Shown: positions 1-11,483 of the stretch, piece by piece
How the letters are laid out: the number at the start of each line of letters is the position of its first letter
How positions within the stretch are numbered: position 1 is the first letter of the stretch
NCBI RefSeq assembly: GCF_042242105.1
Contig: NC_092016.1
Location: 28,192,001 to 28,256,000, forward strand
Source of the DNA: Pempheris klunzingeri
Lineage: Eukaryota; Chordata; Actinopteri; Acropomatiformes; Pempheridae
DNA length: 64,000 bases
Direction of reading: 5' to 3'
Translations under genes and position numbers: made by a program
The notes under the pieces: generated by a model
Database searches by the model: none
The model's input: the letters and a program-made list of their open reading frames with translations, nothing else
What the model was told of the DNA's origin: nothing

Positions 1-65
1 GTGGTTCAGTGGTAGAATTCTCACCTGCCACGCGGGAGACCCGGGTCCGATTCCCGGCCAATGCA
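1..65 (+). tRNA. tRNA-Gly-GCC: tRNA-Gly(GCC), 5'-truncated by window edge
   Basis: The first six bases lie outside the window. G-to-A at linear position 29 breaks the anticodon-stem pair with C39. The downstream hairpin at about 119-134 is weakened because the right arm reads AATACC. It belongs to the A29 class with copies at 3109, 5185 and 10375. Confidence 0.8.
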
Positions 66-181
66 ATGTTTCTCTTAAGACACCTGCCCGGTTTGAAAAG
101 GGAAACCTTCAGCTACTGTTGGCATTCCACAATACCGCTTTCAGATGGGTAGAAATCTTCCTGACACCTTCCTCCAACATC

Positions 182-185
182 TTTT
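182..185 (+). terminator. First T4 run downstream of the tRNA (example unit)
   Basis: Pol III normally stops at a run of four or more T shortly after the tRNA. Here only T3 runs follow the tRNA 3' end for 116 nt, and this T4 is the first candidate. The next strong run is T6 at 294-299. The layout repeats in every unit. If transcribed, the precursor would carry an unusually long 3' trailer, unless the TTTCTCTT just after the tRNA acts as a weak non-canonical stop. Confidence 0.4.
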
Positions 186-253
186 GGACGAGGACAATGA
201 ATCAAACACTATGATGACATGACCAGAACGTTGTCAACATGAGAGCAGAAGTT

Positions 254-261
254 TGACGTCA
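254..261. promoter_or_regulatory. CRE-like palindrome TGACGTCA in the spacer (example unit)
   Basis: A perfect 8-bp TGACGTCA palindrome, the consensus for CREB/ATF proteins, lies about 190 bp downstream of each tRNA copy. It is intact in almost all units and in the divergent terminal unit (50445-50452). It is changed to TGACGCCA after the tRNAs at 42553, 43591 and 46705. The motif is clear; function is not shown. Confidence 0.4.
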
Positions 262-293
262 TTATTCACTTTGGGATAACAAGTCGTGGAAAC

Positions 294-299
294 TTTTTT
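294..299 (+). terminator. T6 run in spacer (example unit)
   Basis: This is the strongest T run on the plus strand downstream of each tRNA, about 229 nt past its 3' end, just before a TTCCGGAA palindrome. It could stop any read-through Pol III transcript. It is conserved in all units I read. Confidence 0.35.
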
Positions 300-494
300 C
301 CGGAAGGCCTCTCGTCATTTGAAGCAGCAATTGCAGAACTAGCAATGCGTAATGCTAATGGGCCTCGCACTCATGATCTTGAGGCCAGTTTTTCTGCATC
401 TCTCCCCTTGCAGTGCCGCTGAAAAACCCATATGTCAATAAATGAAAGCTGCATCTTTGTAGCAAGTAGCAAAGTTAAGTGAAGTATTAAGAGA

Positions 495-711
495 ACTCAC
501 ATCAAGTGTCAAGAATGAGCTTAATTGACAGAGAGAAGGTCAAAATACACGTTTACTATCAGGACACAAACTCATCAGTAGACCTTGATCCAAAATGCAT
601 CAACGTCTACGATTTTACATTCTTATTCAAAACCAGCAGAACTGTGTATCTGAAAGCTTGTCTTGAGATAATTCACCTCAAGTGTGAAGAATGCGCTTAA
701 TCCAATGAGAG
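495..711 (+). repeat. Imperfect internal duplication in the spacer (example unit)
   Basis: Two 41-bp segments, 495-535 and 671-711, match at about 33 of 41 positions in direct orientation, 176 bp apart. Both contain TCAAGTGT, AGAATG and GCTTAAT. The pair recurs in every unit, so the duplication predates the amplification of the array. Confidence 0.65.
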
Positions 712-803
712 GAGTTCGAAATGCAAACATTTCACCATGAGCACTATGAGGTCCAATTAAGCACTACGAGGTCCAGAAACGCACTCAGCGGGTTTCCGTC
801 AGG

Positions 804-854
804 ATCTGGAGATGTCGCTCGACACTGCACCTATGGCATTCTTTATCTCCAGAT
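804..854. repeat. 10-bp perfect inverted repeat in the spacer (example unit)
   Basis: ATCTGGAGAT at 804-813 is the exact reverse complement of ATCTCCAGAT at 845-854, leaving a 31-nt loop. It lies about 180 bp upstream of the next tRNA and is unchanged in the units I read. It could form a stem-loop in RNA or single-stranded DNA; no function is shown. Confidence 0.6.
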
Positions 855-1032
855 GTGTCAGTGAGTTGACCAAAACATCTGCTTAGTGTTCTTGGAGAGT
901 GAATAGATCCATACCCTTCAAAAAATGGATTTTGTATGTCTCAGTCAAAATTGCCAGATGCTGTTGACATAGCACTGAAACGTTGAGTAATGAACCCCTT
1001 GCAGGCTGTCGTGGTAGGTGAGCGTCACATCG

Positions 1033-1103
1033 GCATTGGTGGTTCAGTGGTAGAATTCTCGCCTGCCACGCGGGAGACCCGGGTCCGATTCCCGGCCAAT
1101 GCA
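1033..1103 (+). tRNA. tRNA-Gly-GCC: tRNA-Gly(GCC), array consensus
   Basis: This copy serves as the reference. It folds as acceptor 1-7/64-70 (GCATTGG with CCAATGC), D stem 10-13/21-24, anticodon stem 26-30/38-42, loop 31-37 with anticodon GCC at 33-35, variable AGAC, T stem 47-51/59-63 and discriminator A71. The T loop reads TCCGATT, so standard position 55 is C instead of the near-universal T. This alters the internal promoter B box (GGTCCGATTCC). It would accept glycine and read GGC and GGU if mature. The T-to-C change makes full activity uncertain. Markers: -431 A, -58 C. This unit alone has AAG, not CAG, at 535-537. Confidence 0.85.
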
Positions 1104-2070
1104 ATGTTTCTCTTAAGACACCTGCCCGGTTTGAAAAGGGAAACCTTCAGCTACTGTTGGCATTCCACAATGCCGCTTTCAGACGGGTAGAAATCTTCCT
1201 GACACCTTCCTCCAACATCTTTTGGACGAGGACAATAAATCAAACACTATGATGACATGACCAGAACGTTGTCAACATGAGAGCAGAAGTTTGACGTCAT
1301 TATTCACTTTGGGATAACAAGTCGTGGAAACTTTTTTCCGGAAGGCCTCTCGTCATTTGAAGCAGCAATTGCAGAACTAGCAATGCGTAATGCTAATGGG
1401 CCTCGCACTCATGATCTTGAGGCCAGTTTTTCTGCATCTCTCCCCTTGCAGTGCCGCTGAAAAACCCATATGTCAATAAATGAAAGCTGCATCTTTGTAG
1501 CAAGTAGCAAAGTTAAGTGAAGTATTAAGAGAACTCACATCAAGTGTCAAGAATGAGCTTAATTGACAGAGAGCAGGTCAAAATACACGTTTACTATCAG
1601 GACACAAACTCATCAGTAGACCTTGATCCAAAATGCATCAACGTCTACGATTTTACATTCTTATTCAAAACCAGCAGAACTGTGTATCTGAAAGCTTGTC
1701 TTGAGATAATTCACCTCAAGTGTGAAGAATGCGCTTAATCCAATGAGAGGAGTTCGAAATGCAAACATTTCACCATGAGCACTATGAGGTCCAATTAAGC
1801 ACTACGAGGTCCAGAAACGCACTCAGCGGGTTTCCGTCAGGATCTGGAGATGTCGCTCGACACTGCACCTATGGCATTCTTTATCTCCAGATGTGTCAGT
1901 GAGTTGACCAAAACATCTGCTTAGTGTTCTTGGAGAGTGAATAGATCCATACCCTTCAAAAAATGGATTTTGTATGTCTCAGTCAAAATTGCCAGATGCT
2001 GTTGACATAGCACTGAAACGTTGAGTAATGAACCCCTTGCAGGCTGTCGTGGTAGGTGAGCGTCACATCG

Positions 2071-2141
2071 ACATTGGTGGTTCAGTGGTAGAATTCTCGC
2101 CGGCCACGCGGGAGACCCGGGTCCGATTCCCGGCCAATGCA
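2071..2141 (+). tRNA. tRNA-Gly-GCC: tRNA-Gly(GCC)-like, A1/G33 variant
   Basis: G1 is A, unpairing the acceptor end from C70, and the base 5' to the anticodon (standard U33) is G. U33 makes the anticodon U-turn, so this is probably a pseudogene. Markers: -431 A, -58 C. The spacer after it reads GAGACC in place of GACACC and has a unique TTTAGG. Confidence 0.75.
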
Positions 2142-3108
2142 ATGTTTCTCTTAAGACACCTGCCCGGTTTGAAAAGGGAAACCTTCAGCTACTGTTGGCA
2201 TTCCACAATGCCGCTTTCAGACGGGTAGAAATCTTCCTGAGACCTTCCTCCAACATCTTTAGGACGAGGACAATAAATCAAACACTATGATGACATGACC
2301 AGAACGTTGTCAACATGAGAGCAGAAGTTTGACGTCATTATTCACTTTGGGATAACAAGTCGTGGAAACTTTTTTCCGGAAGGCCTCTCGTCATTTGAAG
2401 CAGCAATTGCAGAACTAGCAATGCGTAATGCTAATGGGCCTCGCACTCATGATCTTGAGGCCAGTTTTTCTGCATCTCTCCCCTTGCAGTGCCGCTGAAA
2501 AACCCATATGTCAATAAATGAAAGCTGCATCTTTGTAGCAAGTAGCAAAGTTAAGTGAAGTATTAAGAGAACTCACATCAAGTGTCAAGAATGAGCTTAA
2601 TTGACAGAGAGCAGGTCAAAATACACGTTTACTATCAGGACACAAACTCATCAGTAGACCTTGATCCAAAATGCATCGACGTCTACGATTTTACATTCTT
2701 ATTCAAAACCAGCAGAACTGTGTATCTGAAAGCTTGTCTTGAGATAATTCACCTCAAGTGTGAAGAATGCGCTTAATCCAATGAGAGGAGTTCGAAATGC
2801 AAACATTTCACCATGAGCACTATGAGGTCCAATTAAGCACTACGAGGTCCAGAAACGCACTCAGCGGGTTTCCGTCAGGATCTGGAGATGTCGCTCGACA
2901 CTGCACCTATGGCATTCTTTATCTCCAGATGTGTCAGTGAGTTGACCAAAACATCTGCTTAGTGTTCTTGGAGAGTGAATAGATCCATACCCTTCAAAAA
3001 ATGGATTTTGTATGTCTCAGTCAAAATTGCCAGATGCTGTTGACATAGCATTGAAACGTTGAGTAATGAACCCCTTGCAGGCTGTCGTGGTAGGTGAGCG
3101 TCACATCG

Positions 3109-3179
3109 GCATTGGTGGTTCAGTGGTAGAATTCTCACCTGCCACGCGGGAGACCCGGGTCCGATTCCCGGCCAATGCA
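3109..3179 (+). tRNA. tRNA-Gly-GCC: tRNA-Gly(GCC)-like, A29 variant
   Basis: A29 opposes C39 in the anticodon stem. Markers: -431 G, -58 T. The downstream spacer carries AATACC and AGATGGG, as in the other A29 units. Confidence 0.78.
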
Positions 3180-4146
3180 ATGTTTCTCTTAAGACACCTG
3201 CCCGGTTTGAAAAGGGAAACCTTCAGCTACTGTTGGCATTCCACAATACCGCTTTCAGATGGGTAGAAATCTTCCTGACACCTTCCTCCAACATCTTTTG
3301 GACGAGGACAATGAATCAAACACTATGATGACATGACCAGAACGTTGTCAACATGAGAGCAGAAGTTTGACGTCATTATTCACTTTGGGATAACAAGTCG
3401 TGGAAACTTTTTTCCGGAAGGCCTCTCGTCATTTGAAGCAGCAATTGCAGAACTAGCAATGCGTAATGCTAATGGGCCTCGCACTCATGATCTTGAGGCC
3501 AGTTTTTCTGCATCTCTCCCCTTGCAGTGCCGCTGAAAAACCCATATGTCAATAAATGAAAGCTGCATCTTTGTAGCAAGTAGCAAAGTTAAGTGAAGTA
3601 TTAAGAGAACTCACATCAAGTGTCAAGAATGAGCTTAATTGACAGAGAGCAGGTCAAAATACACGTTTACTATCAGGACACAAACTCATCAGTAGACCTT
3701 GATCCAAAATGCATCAACGTCTACGATTTTACATTCTTATTCAAAACCAGCAGAACTGTGTATCTGAAAGCTTGTCTTGAGATAATTCACCTCAAGTGTG
3801 AAGAATGCGCTTAATCCAATGAGAGGAGTTCGAAATGCAAACATTTCACCATGAGCACTATGAGGTCCAATTAAGCACTACGAGGTCCAGAAACGCACTC
3901 AGCGGGTTTCCGTCAGGATCTGGAGATGTCGCTCGACACTGCACCTATGGCATTCTTTATCTCCAGATGTGTCAGTGAGTTGACCAAAACATCTGCTTAG
4001 TGTTCTTGGAGAGTGAATAGATCCATACCCTTCAAAAAATGGATTTTGTATGTCTCAGTCAAAATTGCCAGATGCTGTTGACATAGCACTGAAACGTTGA
4101 GTAATGAACCCCTTGCAGGCTGTCGTGGTAGGTGAGCGTCACATCG

Positions 4147-4217
4147 ACATTGGTGGTTCAGTGGTAGAATTCTCGCCGGCCACGCGGGAGACCCGGGTCC
4201 GATTCCCGGCCAATGCA
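4147..4217 (+). tRNA. tRNA-Gly-GCC: tRNA-Gly(GCC)-like, A1/G33 variant
   Basis: It has the same A1 and G33 changes as 2071. It is the first unit of a five-unit block that recurs from 9337. Markers: -431 A, -58 C. Confidence 0.75.
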
Positions 4218-5184
4218 ATGTTTCTCTTAAGACACCTGCCCGGTTTGAAAAGGGAAACCTTCAGCTACTGTTGGCATTCCACAATGCCGCTTTCAGACGG
4301 GTAGAAATCTTCCTGAGACCTTCCTCCAACATCTTTTGGACGAGGACAATAAATCAAACACTATGATGACATGACCAGAACGTTGTCAACATGAGAGCAG
4401 AAGTTTGACGTCATTATTCACTTTGGGATAACAAGTCGTGGAAACTTTTTTCCGGAAGGCCTCTCGTCATTTGAAGCAGCAATTGCAGAACTAGCAATGC
4501 GTAATGCTAATGGGCCTCGCACTCATGATCTTGAGGCCAGTTTTTCTGCATCTCTCCCCTTGCAGTGCCGCTGAAAAACCCATATGTCAATAAATGAAAG
4601 CTGCATCTTTGTAGCAAGTAGCAAAGTTAAGTGAAGTATTAAGAGAACTCACATCAAGTGTCAAGAATGAGCTTAATTGACAGAGAGCAGGTCAAAATAC
4701 ACGTTTACTATCAGGACACAAACTCATCAGTAGACCTTGATCCAAAATGCATCGACGTCTACGATTTTACATTCTTATTCAAAACCAGCAGAACTGTGTA
4801 TCTGAAAGCTTGTCTTGAGATAATTCACCTCAAGTGTGAAGAATGCGCTTAATCCAATGAGAGGAGTTCGAAATGCAAACATTTCACCATGAGCACTATG
4901 AGGTCCAATTAAGCACTACGAGGTCCAGAAACGCACTCAGCGGGTTTCCGTCAGGATCTGGAGATGTCGCTCGACACTGCACCTATGGCATTCTTTATCT
5001 CCAGATGTGTCAGTGAGTTGACCAAAACATCTGCTTAGTGTTCTTGGAGAGTGAATAGATCCATACCCTTCAAAAAATGGATTTTGTATGTCTCAGTCAA
5101 AATTGCCAGATGCTGTTGACATAGCATTGAAACGTTGAGTAATGAACCCCTTGCAGGCTGTCGTGGTAGGTGAGCGTCACATCG

Positions 5185-5255
5185 GCATTGGTGGTTCAGT
5201 GGTAGAATTCTCACCTGCCACGCGGGAGACCCGGGTCCGATTCCCGGCCAATGCA
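5185..5255 (+). tRNA. tRNA-Gly-GCC: tRNA-Gly(GCC)-like, A29 variant
   Basis: A29 anticodon-stem mismatch. It follows an A1/G33 unit, as at 3109 and 10375. Markers: -431 G, -58 T. Confidence 0.78.
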
Positions 5256-6222
5256 ATGTTTCTCTTAAGACACCTGCCCGGTTTGAAAAGGGAAACCTTC
5301 AGCTACTGTTGGCATTCCACAATACCGCTTTCAGATGGGTAGAAATCTTCCTGACACCTTCCTCCAACATCTTTTGGACGAGGACAATGAATCAAACACT
5401 ATGATGACATGACCAGAACGTTGTCAACATGAGAGCAGAAGTTTGACGTCATTATTCACTTTGGGATAACAAGTCGTGGAAACTTTTTTCCGGAAGGCCT
5501 CTCGTCATTTGAAGCAGCAATTGCAGAACTAGCAATGCGTAATGCTAATGGGCCTCGCACTCATGATCTTGAGGCCAGTTTTTCTGCATCTCTCCCCTTG
5601 CAGTGCCGCTGAAAAACCCATATGTCAATAAATGAAAGCTGCATCTTTGTAGCAAGTAGCAAAGTTAAGTGAAGTATTAAGAGAACTCACATCAAGTGTC
5701 AAGAATGAGCTTAATTGACAGAGAGCAGGTCAAAATACACGTTTACTATCAGGACACAAACTCATCAGTAGACCTTGATCCAAAATGCATCAACGTCTAC
5801 GATTTTACATTCTTATTCAAAACCAGCAGAACTGTGTATCTGAAAGCTTGTCTTGAGATAATTCACCTCAAGTGTGAAGAATGCGCTTAATCCAATGAGA
5901 GGAGTTCGAAATGCAAACATTTCACCATGAGCACTATGAGGTCCAATTAAGCACTACGAGGTCCAGAAACGCACTCAGCGGGTTTCCGTCAGGATCTGGA
6001 GATGTCGCTCGACACTGCACCTATGGCATTCTTTATCTCCAGATGTGTCAGTGAGTTGACCAAAACATCTGCTTAGTGTTCTTGGAGAGTGAATAGATCC
6101 ATACCCTTCAAAAAATGGATTTTGTATGTCTCAGTCAAAATTGCCAGATGCTGTTGACATAGCATTGAAACGTTGAGTAATGAACCCCTTGCAGGCTGTC
6201 GTGGTAGGTGAGCGTCACATCG

Positions 6223-6293
6223 GCATTGGTGGTTCAGTGGTAGAATTCTCGCCTGCCACGCGGGAGACCCGGGTCCGATTCCCGGCCAATGCA
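6223..6293 (+). tRNA. tRNA-Gly-GCC: tRNA-Gly(GCC), array consensus
   Basis: No change in the tRNA. Its 3' flank carries GCCTGG, GGTATTCC and AGAATGTT, shared with the unit at 11413. Markers: -431 A, -58 T. Confidence 0.85.
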
Positions 6294-7260
6294 ATGTTTC
6301 TCTTAAGACACCTGCCTGGTTTGAAAAGGGAAACCTTCAGCTACTGTTGGTATTCCACAATGCCGCTTTCAGACGGGTAGAAATCTTCCTGACACCTTCC
6401 TCCAACATCTTTTGGACGAGGACAATAAATCAAACACTATGATGACATGACCAGAATGTTGTCAACATGAGAGCAGAAGTTTGACGTCATTATTCACTTT
6501 GGGATAACAAGTCGTGGAAACTTTTTTCCGGAAGGCCTCTCGTCATTTGAAGCAGCAATTGCAGAACTAGCAATGCGTAATGCTAATGGGCCTCGCACTC
6601 ATGATCTTGAGGCCAGTTTTTCTGCATCTCTCCCCTTGCAGTGCCGCTGAAAAACCCATATGTCAATAAATGAAAGCTGCATCTTTGTAGCAAGTAGCAA
6701 AGTTAAGTGAAGTATTAAGAGAACTCACATCAAGTGTCAAGAATGAGCTTAATTGACAGAGAGCAGGTCAAAATACACGTTTACTATCAGGACACAAACT
6801 CATCAGTAGACCTTGATCCAAAATGCATCAACGTCTACGATTTTACATTCTTATTCAAAACCAGCAGAACTGTGTATCTGAAAGCTTGTCTTGAGATAAT
6901 TCACCTCAAGTGTGAAGAATGCGCTTAATCCAATGAGAGGAGTTTGAAATGCAAACATTTCACCATGAGCACTATGAGGTCCAATTAAGCACTACGAGGT
7001 CCAGAAACGCACTCAGCGGGTTTCCGTCAGGATCTGGAGATGTCGCTCGACACTGCACCTATGGCATTCTTTATCTCCAGATGTGTCAGTGAGTTGACCA
7101 AAACATCTGCTTAGTGTTCTTGGAGAGTGAATAGATCCATACCCTTCAAAAAATGGATTTTGTATGTCTCAGTCAAAATTGCCAGATGCTGTTGACATAG
7201 CATTGAAACGTTGAGTAATGAACCCCTTGCAGGCTGTCGTGGTAGGTGAGCGTCACATCG

Positions 7261-7331
7261 GCATTGGTGGTTCAGTGGTAGAATTCTCGCCTGCCACGCG
7301 GGAGACCCGGGTCCGATTCCCGGCCAATGCA
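7261..7331 (+). tRNA. tRNA-Gly-GCC: tRNA-Gly(GCC), array consensus
   Basis: No change in the tRNA. The spacers on both sides (6943 and 7981) carry TTTGAAA where most units have TTCGAAA. Markers: -431 A, -58 T. Confidence 0.85.
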
Positions 7332-8298
7332 ATGTTTCTCTTAAGACACCTGCCCGGTTTGAAAAGGGAAACCTTCAGCTACTGTTGGCATTCCACAATG
7401 CCGCTTTCAGACGGGTAGAAATCTTCCTGACACCTTCCTCCAACATCTTTTGGACGAGGACAATAAATCAAACACTATGATGACATGACCAGAACGTTGT
7501 CAACATGAGAGCAGAAGTTTGACGTCATTATTCACTTTGGGATAACAAGTCGTGGAAACTTTTTTCCGGAAGGCCTCTCGTCATTTGAAGCAGCAATTGC
7601 AGAACTAGCAATGCGTAATGCTAATGGGCCTCGCACTCATGATCTTGAGGCCAGTTTTTCTGCATCTCTCCCCTTGCAGTGCCGCTGAAAAACCCATATG
7701 TCAATAAATGAAAGCTGCATCTTTGTAGCAAGTAGCAAAGTTAAGTGAAGTATTAAGAGAACTCACATCAAGTGTCAAGAATGAGCTTAATTGACAGAGA
7801 GCAGGTCAAAATACACGTTTACTATCAGGACACAAACTCATCAGTAGACCTTGATCCAAAATGCATCAACGTCTACGATTTTACATTCTTATTCAAAACC
7901 AGCAGAACTGTGTATCTGAAAGCTTGTCTTGAGATAATTCACCTCAAGTGTGAAGAATGCGCTTAATCCAATGAGAGGAGTTTGAAATGCAAACATTTCA
8001 CCATGAGCACTATGAGGTCCAATTAAGCACTACGAGGTCCAGAAACGCACTCAGCGGGTTTCCGTCAGGATCTGGAGATGTCGCTCGACACTGCACCTAT
8101 GGCATTCTTTATCTCCAGATGTGTCAGTGAGTTGACCAAAACATCTGCTTAGTGTTCTTGGAGAGTGAATAGATCCATACCCTTCAAAAAATGGATTTTG
8201 TATGTCTCAGTCAAAATTGCCAGATGCTGTTGACATAGCATTGAAACGTTGAGTAATGAACCCCTTGCAGGCTGTCGTGGTAGGTGAGCGTCACATCG

Positions 8299-8369
8299 GC
8301 ATTGGTGGTTCAGTGGTAGAATTCTCGCCTGCCACGCGGGAGACCCGGGTCCGATTCCCGGCCAATGCA
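8299..8369 (+). tRNA. tRNA-Gly-GCC: tRNA-Gly(GCC), array consensus
   Basis: No change in the tRNA. Markers: -431 A, -58 T. Last unit of the first five-unit block. Confidence 0.85.
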
Positions 8370-9336
8370 ATGTTTCTCTTAAGACACCTGCCCGGTTTGA
8401 AAAGGGAAACCTTCAGCTACTGTTGGCATTCCACAATGCCGCTTTCAGACGGGTAGAAATCTTCCTGACACCTTCCTCCAACATCTTTTGGACGAGGACA
8501 ATAAATCAAACACTATGATGACATGACCAGAACGTTGTCAACATGAGAGCAGAAGTTTGACGTCATTATTCACTTTGGGATAACAAGTCGTGGAAACTTT
8601 TTTCCGGAAGGCCTCTCGTCATTTGAAGCAGCAATTGCAGAACTAGCAATGCGTAATGCTAATGGGCCTCGCACTCATGATCTTGAGGCCAGTTTTTCTG
8701 CATCTCTCCCCTTGCAGTGCCGCTGAAAAACCCATATGTCAATAAATGAAAGCTGCATCTTTGTAGCAAGTAGCAAAGTTAAGTGAAGTATTAAGAGAAC
8801 TCACATCAAGTGTCAAGAATGAGCTTAATTGACAGAGAGCAGGTCAAAATACACGTTTACTATCAGGACACAAACTCATCAGTAGACCTTGATCCAAAAT
8901 GCATCAACGTCTACGATTTTACATTCTTATTCAAAACCAGCAGAACTGTGTATCTGAAAGCTTGTCTTGAGATAATTCACCTCAAGTGTGAAGAATGCGC
9001 TTAATCCAATGAGAGGAGTTCGAAATGCAAACATTTCACCATGAGCACTATGAGGTCCAATTAAGCACTACGAGGTCCAGAAACGCACTCAGCGGGTTTC
9101 CGTCAGGATCTGGAGATGTCGCTCGACACTGCACCTATGGCATTCTTTATCTCCAGATGTGTCAGTGAGTTGACCAAAACATCTGCTTAGTGTTCTTGGA
9201 GAGTGAATAGATCCATACCCTTCAAAAAATGGATTTTGTATGTCTCAGTCAAAATTGCCAGATGCTGTTGACATAGCACTGAAACGTTGAGTAATGAACC
9301 CCTTGCAGGCTGTCGTGGTAGGTGAGCGTCACATCG

Positions 9337-9407
9337 ACATTGGTGGTTCAGTGGTAGAATTCTCGCCGGCCACGCGGGAGACCCGGGTCCGATTCCCGGC
9401 CAATGCA
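9337..9407 (+). tRNA. tRNA-Gly-GCC: tRNA-Gly(GCC)-like, A1/G33 variant
   Basis: A1 and G33 changes; start of the second copy of the five-unit block (compare 4147). Markers: -431 A, -58 C. Confidence 0.75.
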
Positions 9408-10374
9408 ATGTTTCTCTTAAGACACCTGCCCGGTTTGAAAAGGGAAACCTTCAGCTACTGTTGGCATTCCACAATGCCGCTTTCAGACGGGTAGAAATCT
9501 TCCTGAGACCTTCCTCCAACATCTTTTGGACGAGGACAATAAATCAAACACTATGATGACATGACCAGAACGTTGTCAACATGAGAGCAGAAGTTTGACG
9601 TCATTATTCACTTTGGGATAACAAGTCGTGGAAACTTTTTTCCGGAAGGCCTCTCGTCATTTGAAGCAGCAATTGCAGAACTAGCAATGCGTAATGCTAA
9701 TGGGCCTCGCACTCATGATCTTGAGGCCAGTTTTTCTGCATCTCTCCCCTTGCAGTGCCGCTGAAAAACCCATATGTCAATAAATGAAAGCTGCATCTTT
9801 GTAGCAAGTAGCAAAGTTAAGTGAAGTATTAAGAGAACTCACATCAAGTGTCAAGAATGAGCTTAATTGACAGAGAGCAGGTCAAAATACACGTTTACTA
9901 TCAGGACACAAACTCATCAGTAGACCTTGATCCAAAATGCATCGACGTCTACGATTTTACATTCTTATTCAAAACCAGCAGAACTGTGTATCTGAAAGCT
10001 TGTCTTGAGATAATTCACCTCAAGTGTGAAGAATGCGCTTAATCCAATGAGAGGAGTTCGAAATGCAAACATTTCACCATGAGCACTATGAGGTCCAATT
10101 AAGCACTACGAGGTCCAGAAACGCACTCAGCGGGTTTCCGTCAGGATCTGGAGATGTCGCTCGACACTGCACCTATGGCATTCTTTATCTCCAGATGTGT
10201 CAGTGAGTTGACCAAAACATCTGCTTAGTGTTCTTGGAGAGTGAATAGATCCATACCCTTCAAAAAATGGATTTTGTATGTCTCAGTCAAAATTGCCAGA
10301 TGCTGTTGACATAGCATTGAAACGTTGAGTAATGAACCCCTTGCAGGCTGTCGTGGTAGGTGAGCGTCACATCG

Positions 10375-10445
10375 GCATTGGTGGTTCAGTGGTAGAATTC
10401 TCACCTGCCACGCGGGAGACCCGGGTCCGATTCCCGGCCAATGCA
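10375..10445 (+). tRNA. tRNA-Gly-GCC: tRNA-Gly(GCC)-like, A29 variant
   Basis: A29 mismatch with C39; matches 5185 in the five-unit block. Markers: -431 G, -58 T. Confidence 0.78.
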
Positions 10446-11412
10446 ATGTTTCTCTTAAGACACCTGCCCGGTTTGAAAAGGGAAACCTTCAGCTACTGTT
10501 GGCATTCCACAATACCGCTTTCAGATGGGTAGAAATCTTCCTGACACCTTCCTCCAACATCTTTTGGACGAGGACAATGAATCAAACACTATGATGACAT
10601 GACCAGAACGTTGTCAACATGAGAGCAGAAGTTTGACGTCATTATTCACTTTGGGATAACAAGTCGTGGAAACTTTTTTCCGGAAGGCCTCTCGTCATTT
10701 GAAGCAGCAATTGCAGAACTAGCAATGCGTAATGCTAATGGGCCTCGCACTCATGATCTTGAGGCCAGTTTTTCTGCATCTCTCCCCTTGCAGTGCCGCT
10801 GAAAAACCCATATGTCAATAAATGAAAGCTGCATCTTTGTAGCAAGTAGCAAAGTTAAGTGAAGTATTAAGAGAACTCACATCAAGTGTCAAGAATGAGC
10901 TTAATTGACAGAGAGCAGGTCAAAATACACGTTTACTATCAGGACACAAACTCATCAGTAGACCTTGATCCAAAATGCATCAACGTCTACGATTTTACAT
11001 TCTTATTCAAAACCAGCAGAACTGTGTATCTGAAAGCTTGTCTTGAGATAATTCACCTCAAGTGTGAAGAATGCGCTTAATCCAATGAGAGGAGTTCGAA
11101 ATGCAAACATTTCACCATGAGCACTATGAGGTCCAATTAAGCACTACGAGGTCCAGAAACGCACTCAGCGGGTTTCCGTCAGGATCTGGAGATGTCGCTC
11201 GACACTGCACCTATGGCATTCTTTATCTCCAGATGTGTCAGTGAGTTGACCAAAACATCTGCTTAGTGTTCTTGGAGAGTGAATAGATCCATACCCTTCA
11301 AAAAATGGATTTTGTATGTCTCAGTCAAAATTGCCAGATGCTGTTGACATAGCATTGAAACGTTGAGTAATGAACCCCTTGCAGGCTGTCGTGGTAGGTG
11401 AGCGTCACATCG

Positions 11413-11483
11413 GCATTGGTGGTTCAGTGGTAGAATTCTCGCCTGCCACGCGGGAGACCCGGGTCCGATTCCCGGCCAATGCA
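11413..11483 (+). tRNA. tRNA-Gly-GCC: tRNA-Gly(GCC), array consensus
   Basis: No change in the tRNA. Its 3' flank shares three private changes with the unit at 6223. Markers: -431 A, -58 T. Confidence 0.85.

Noticed and set aside
210-260. C/D-box snoRNA suggested by TATGATGACA in the spacer
   Set aside because: A box-C-like motif is present, but I found no properly spaced box D or closing stem.
506-700. A 64-residue plus-strand ORF present in every unit
   Set aside because: Its conservation only mirrors the DNA repeat. The differences I saw (K/Q, N/D, and a D/E in the terminal unit) all change the protein, it overlaps the internal duplication, and it resembles no family.
700-730. A second, degenerate tRNA in the spacer (GAGTTCGAAATG resembles a B box)
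   Set aside because: No matching A box, acceptor pairing or cloverleaf could be drawn around it, and some units change it to GTTTGAAA.
883-1104. A 73-residue minus-strand ORF across the tRNA in every unit
   Set aside because: It reads antisense through the tRNA, and its variation is just the tRNA and CpG variants. No coding signal.
990-1190. A 66-residue plus-strand ORF through the tRNA
   Set aside because: It is a translation of the tRNA and its flanks, with no independent support.
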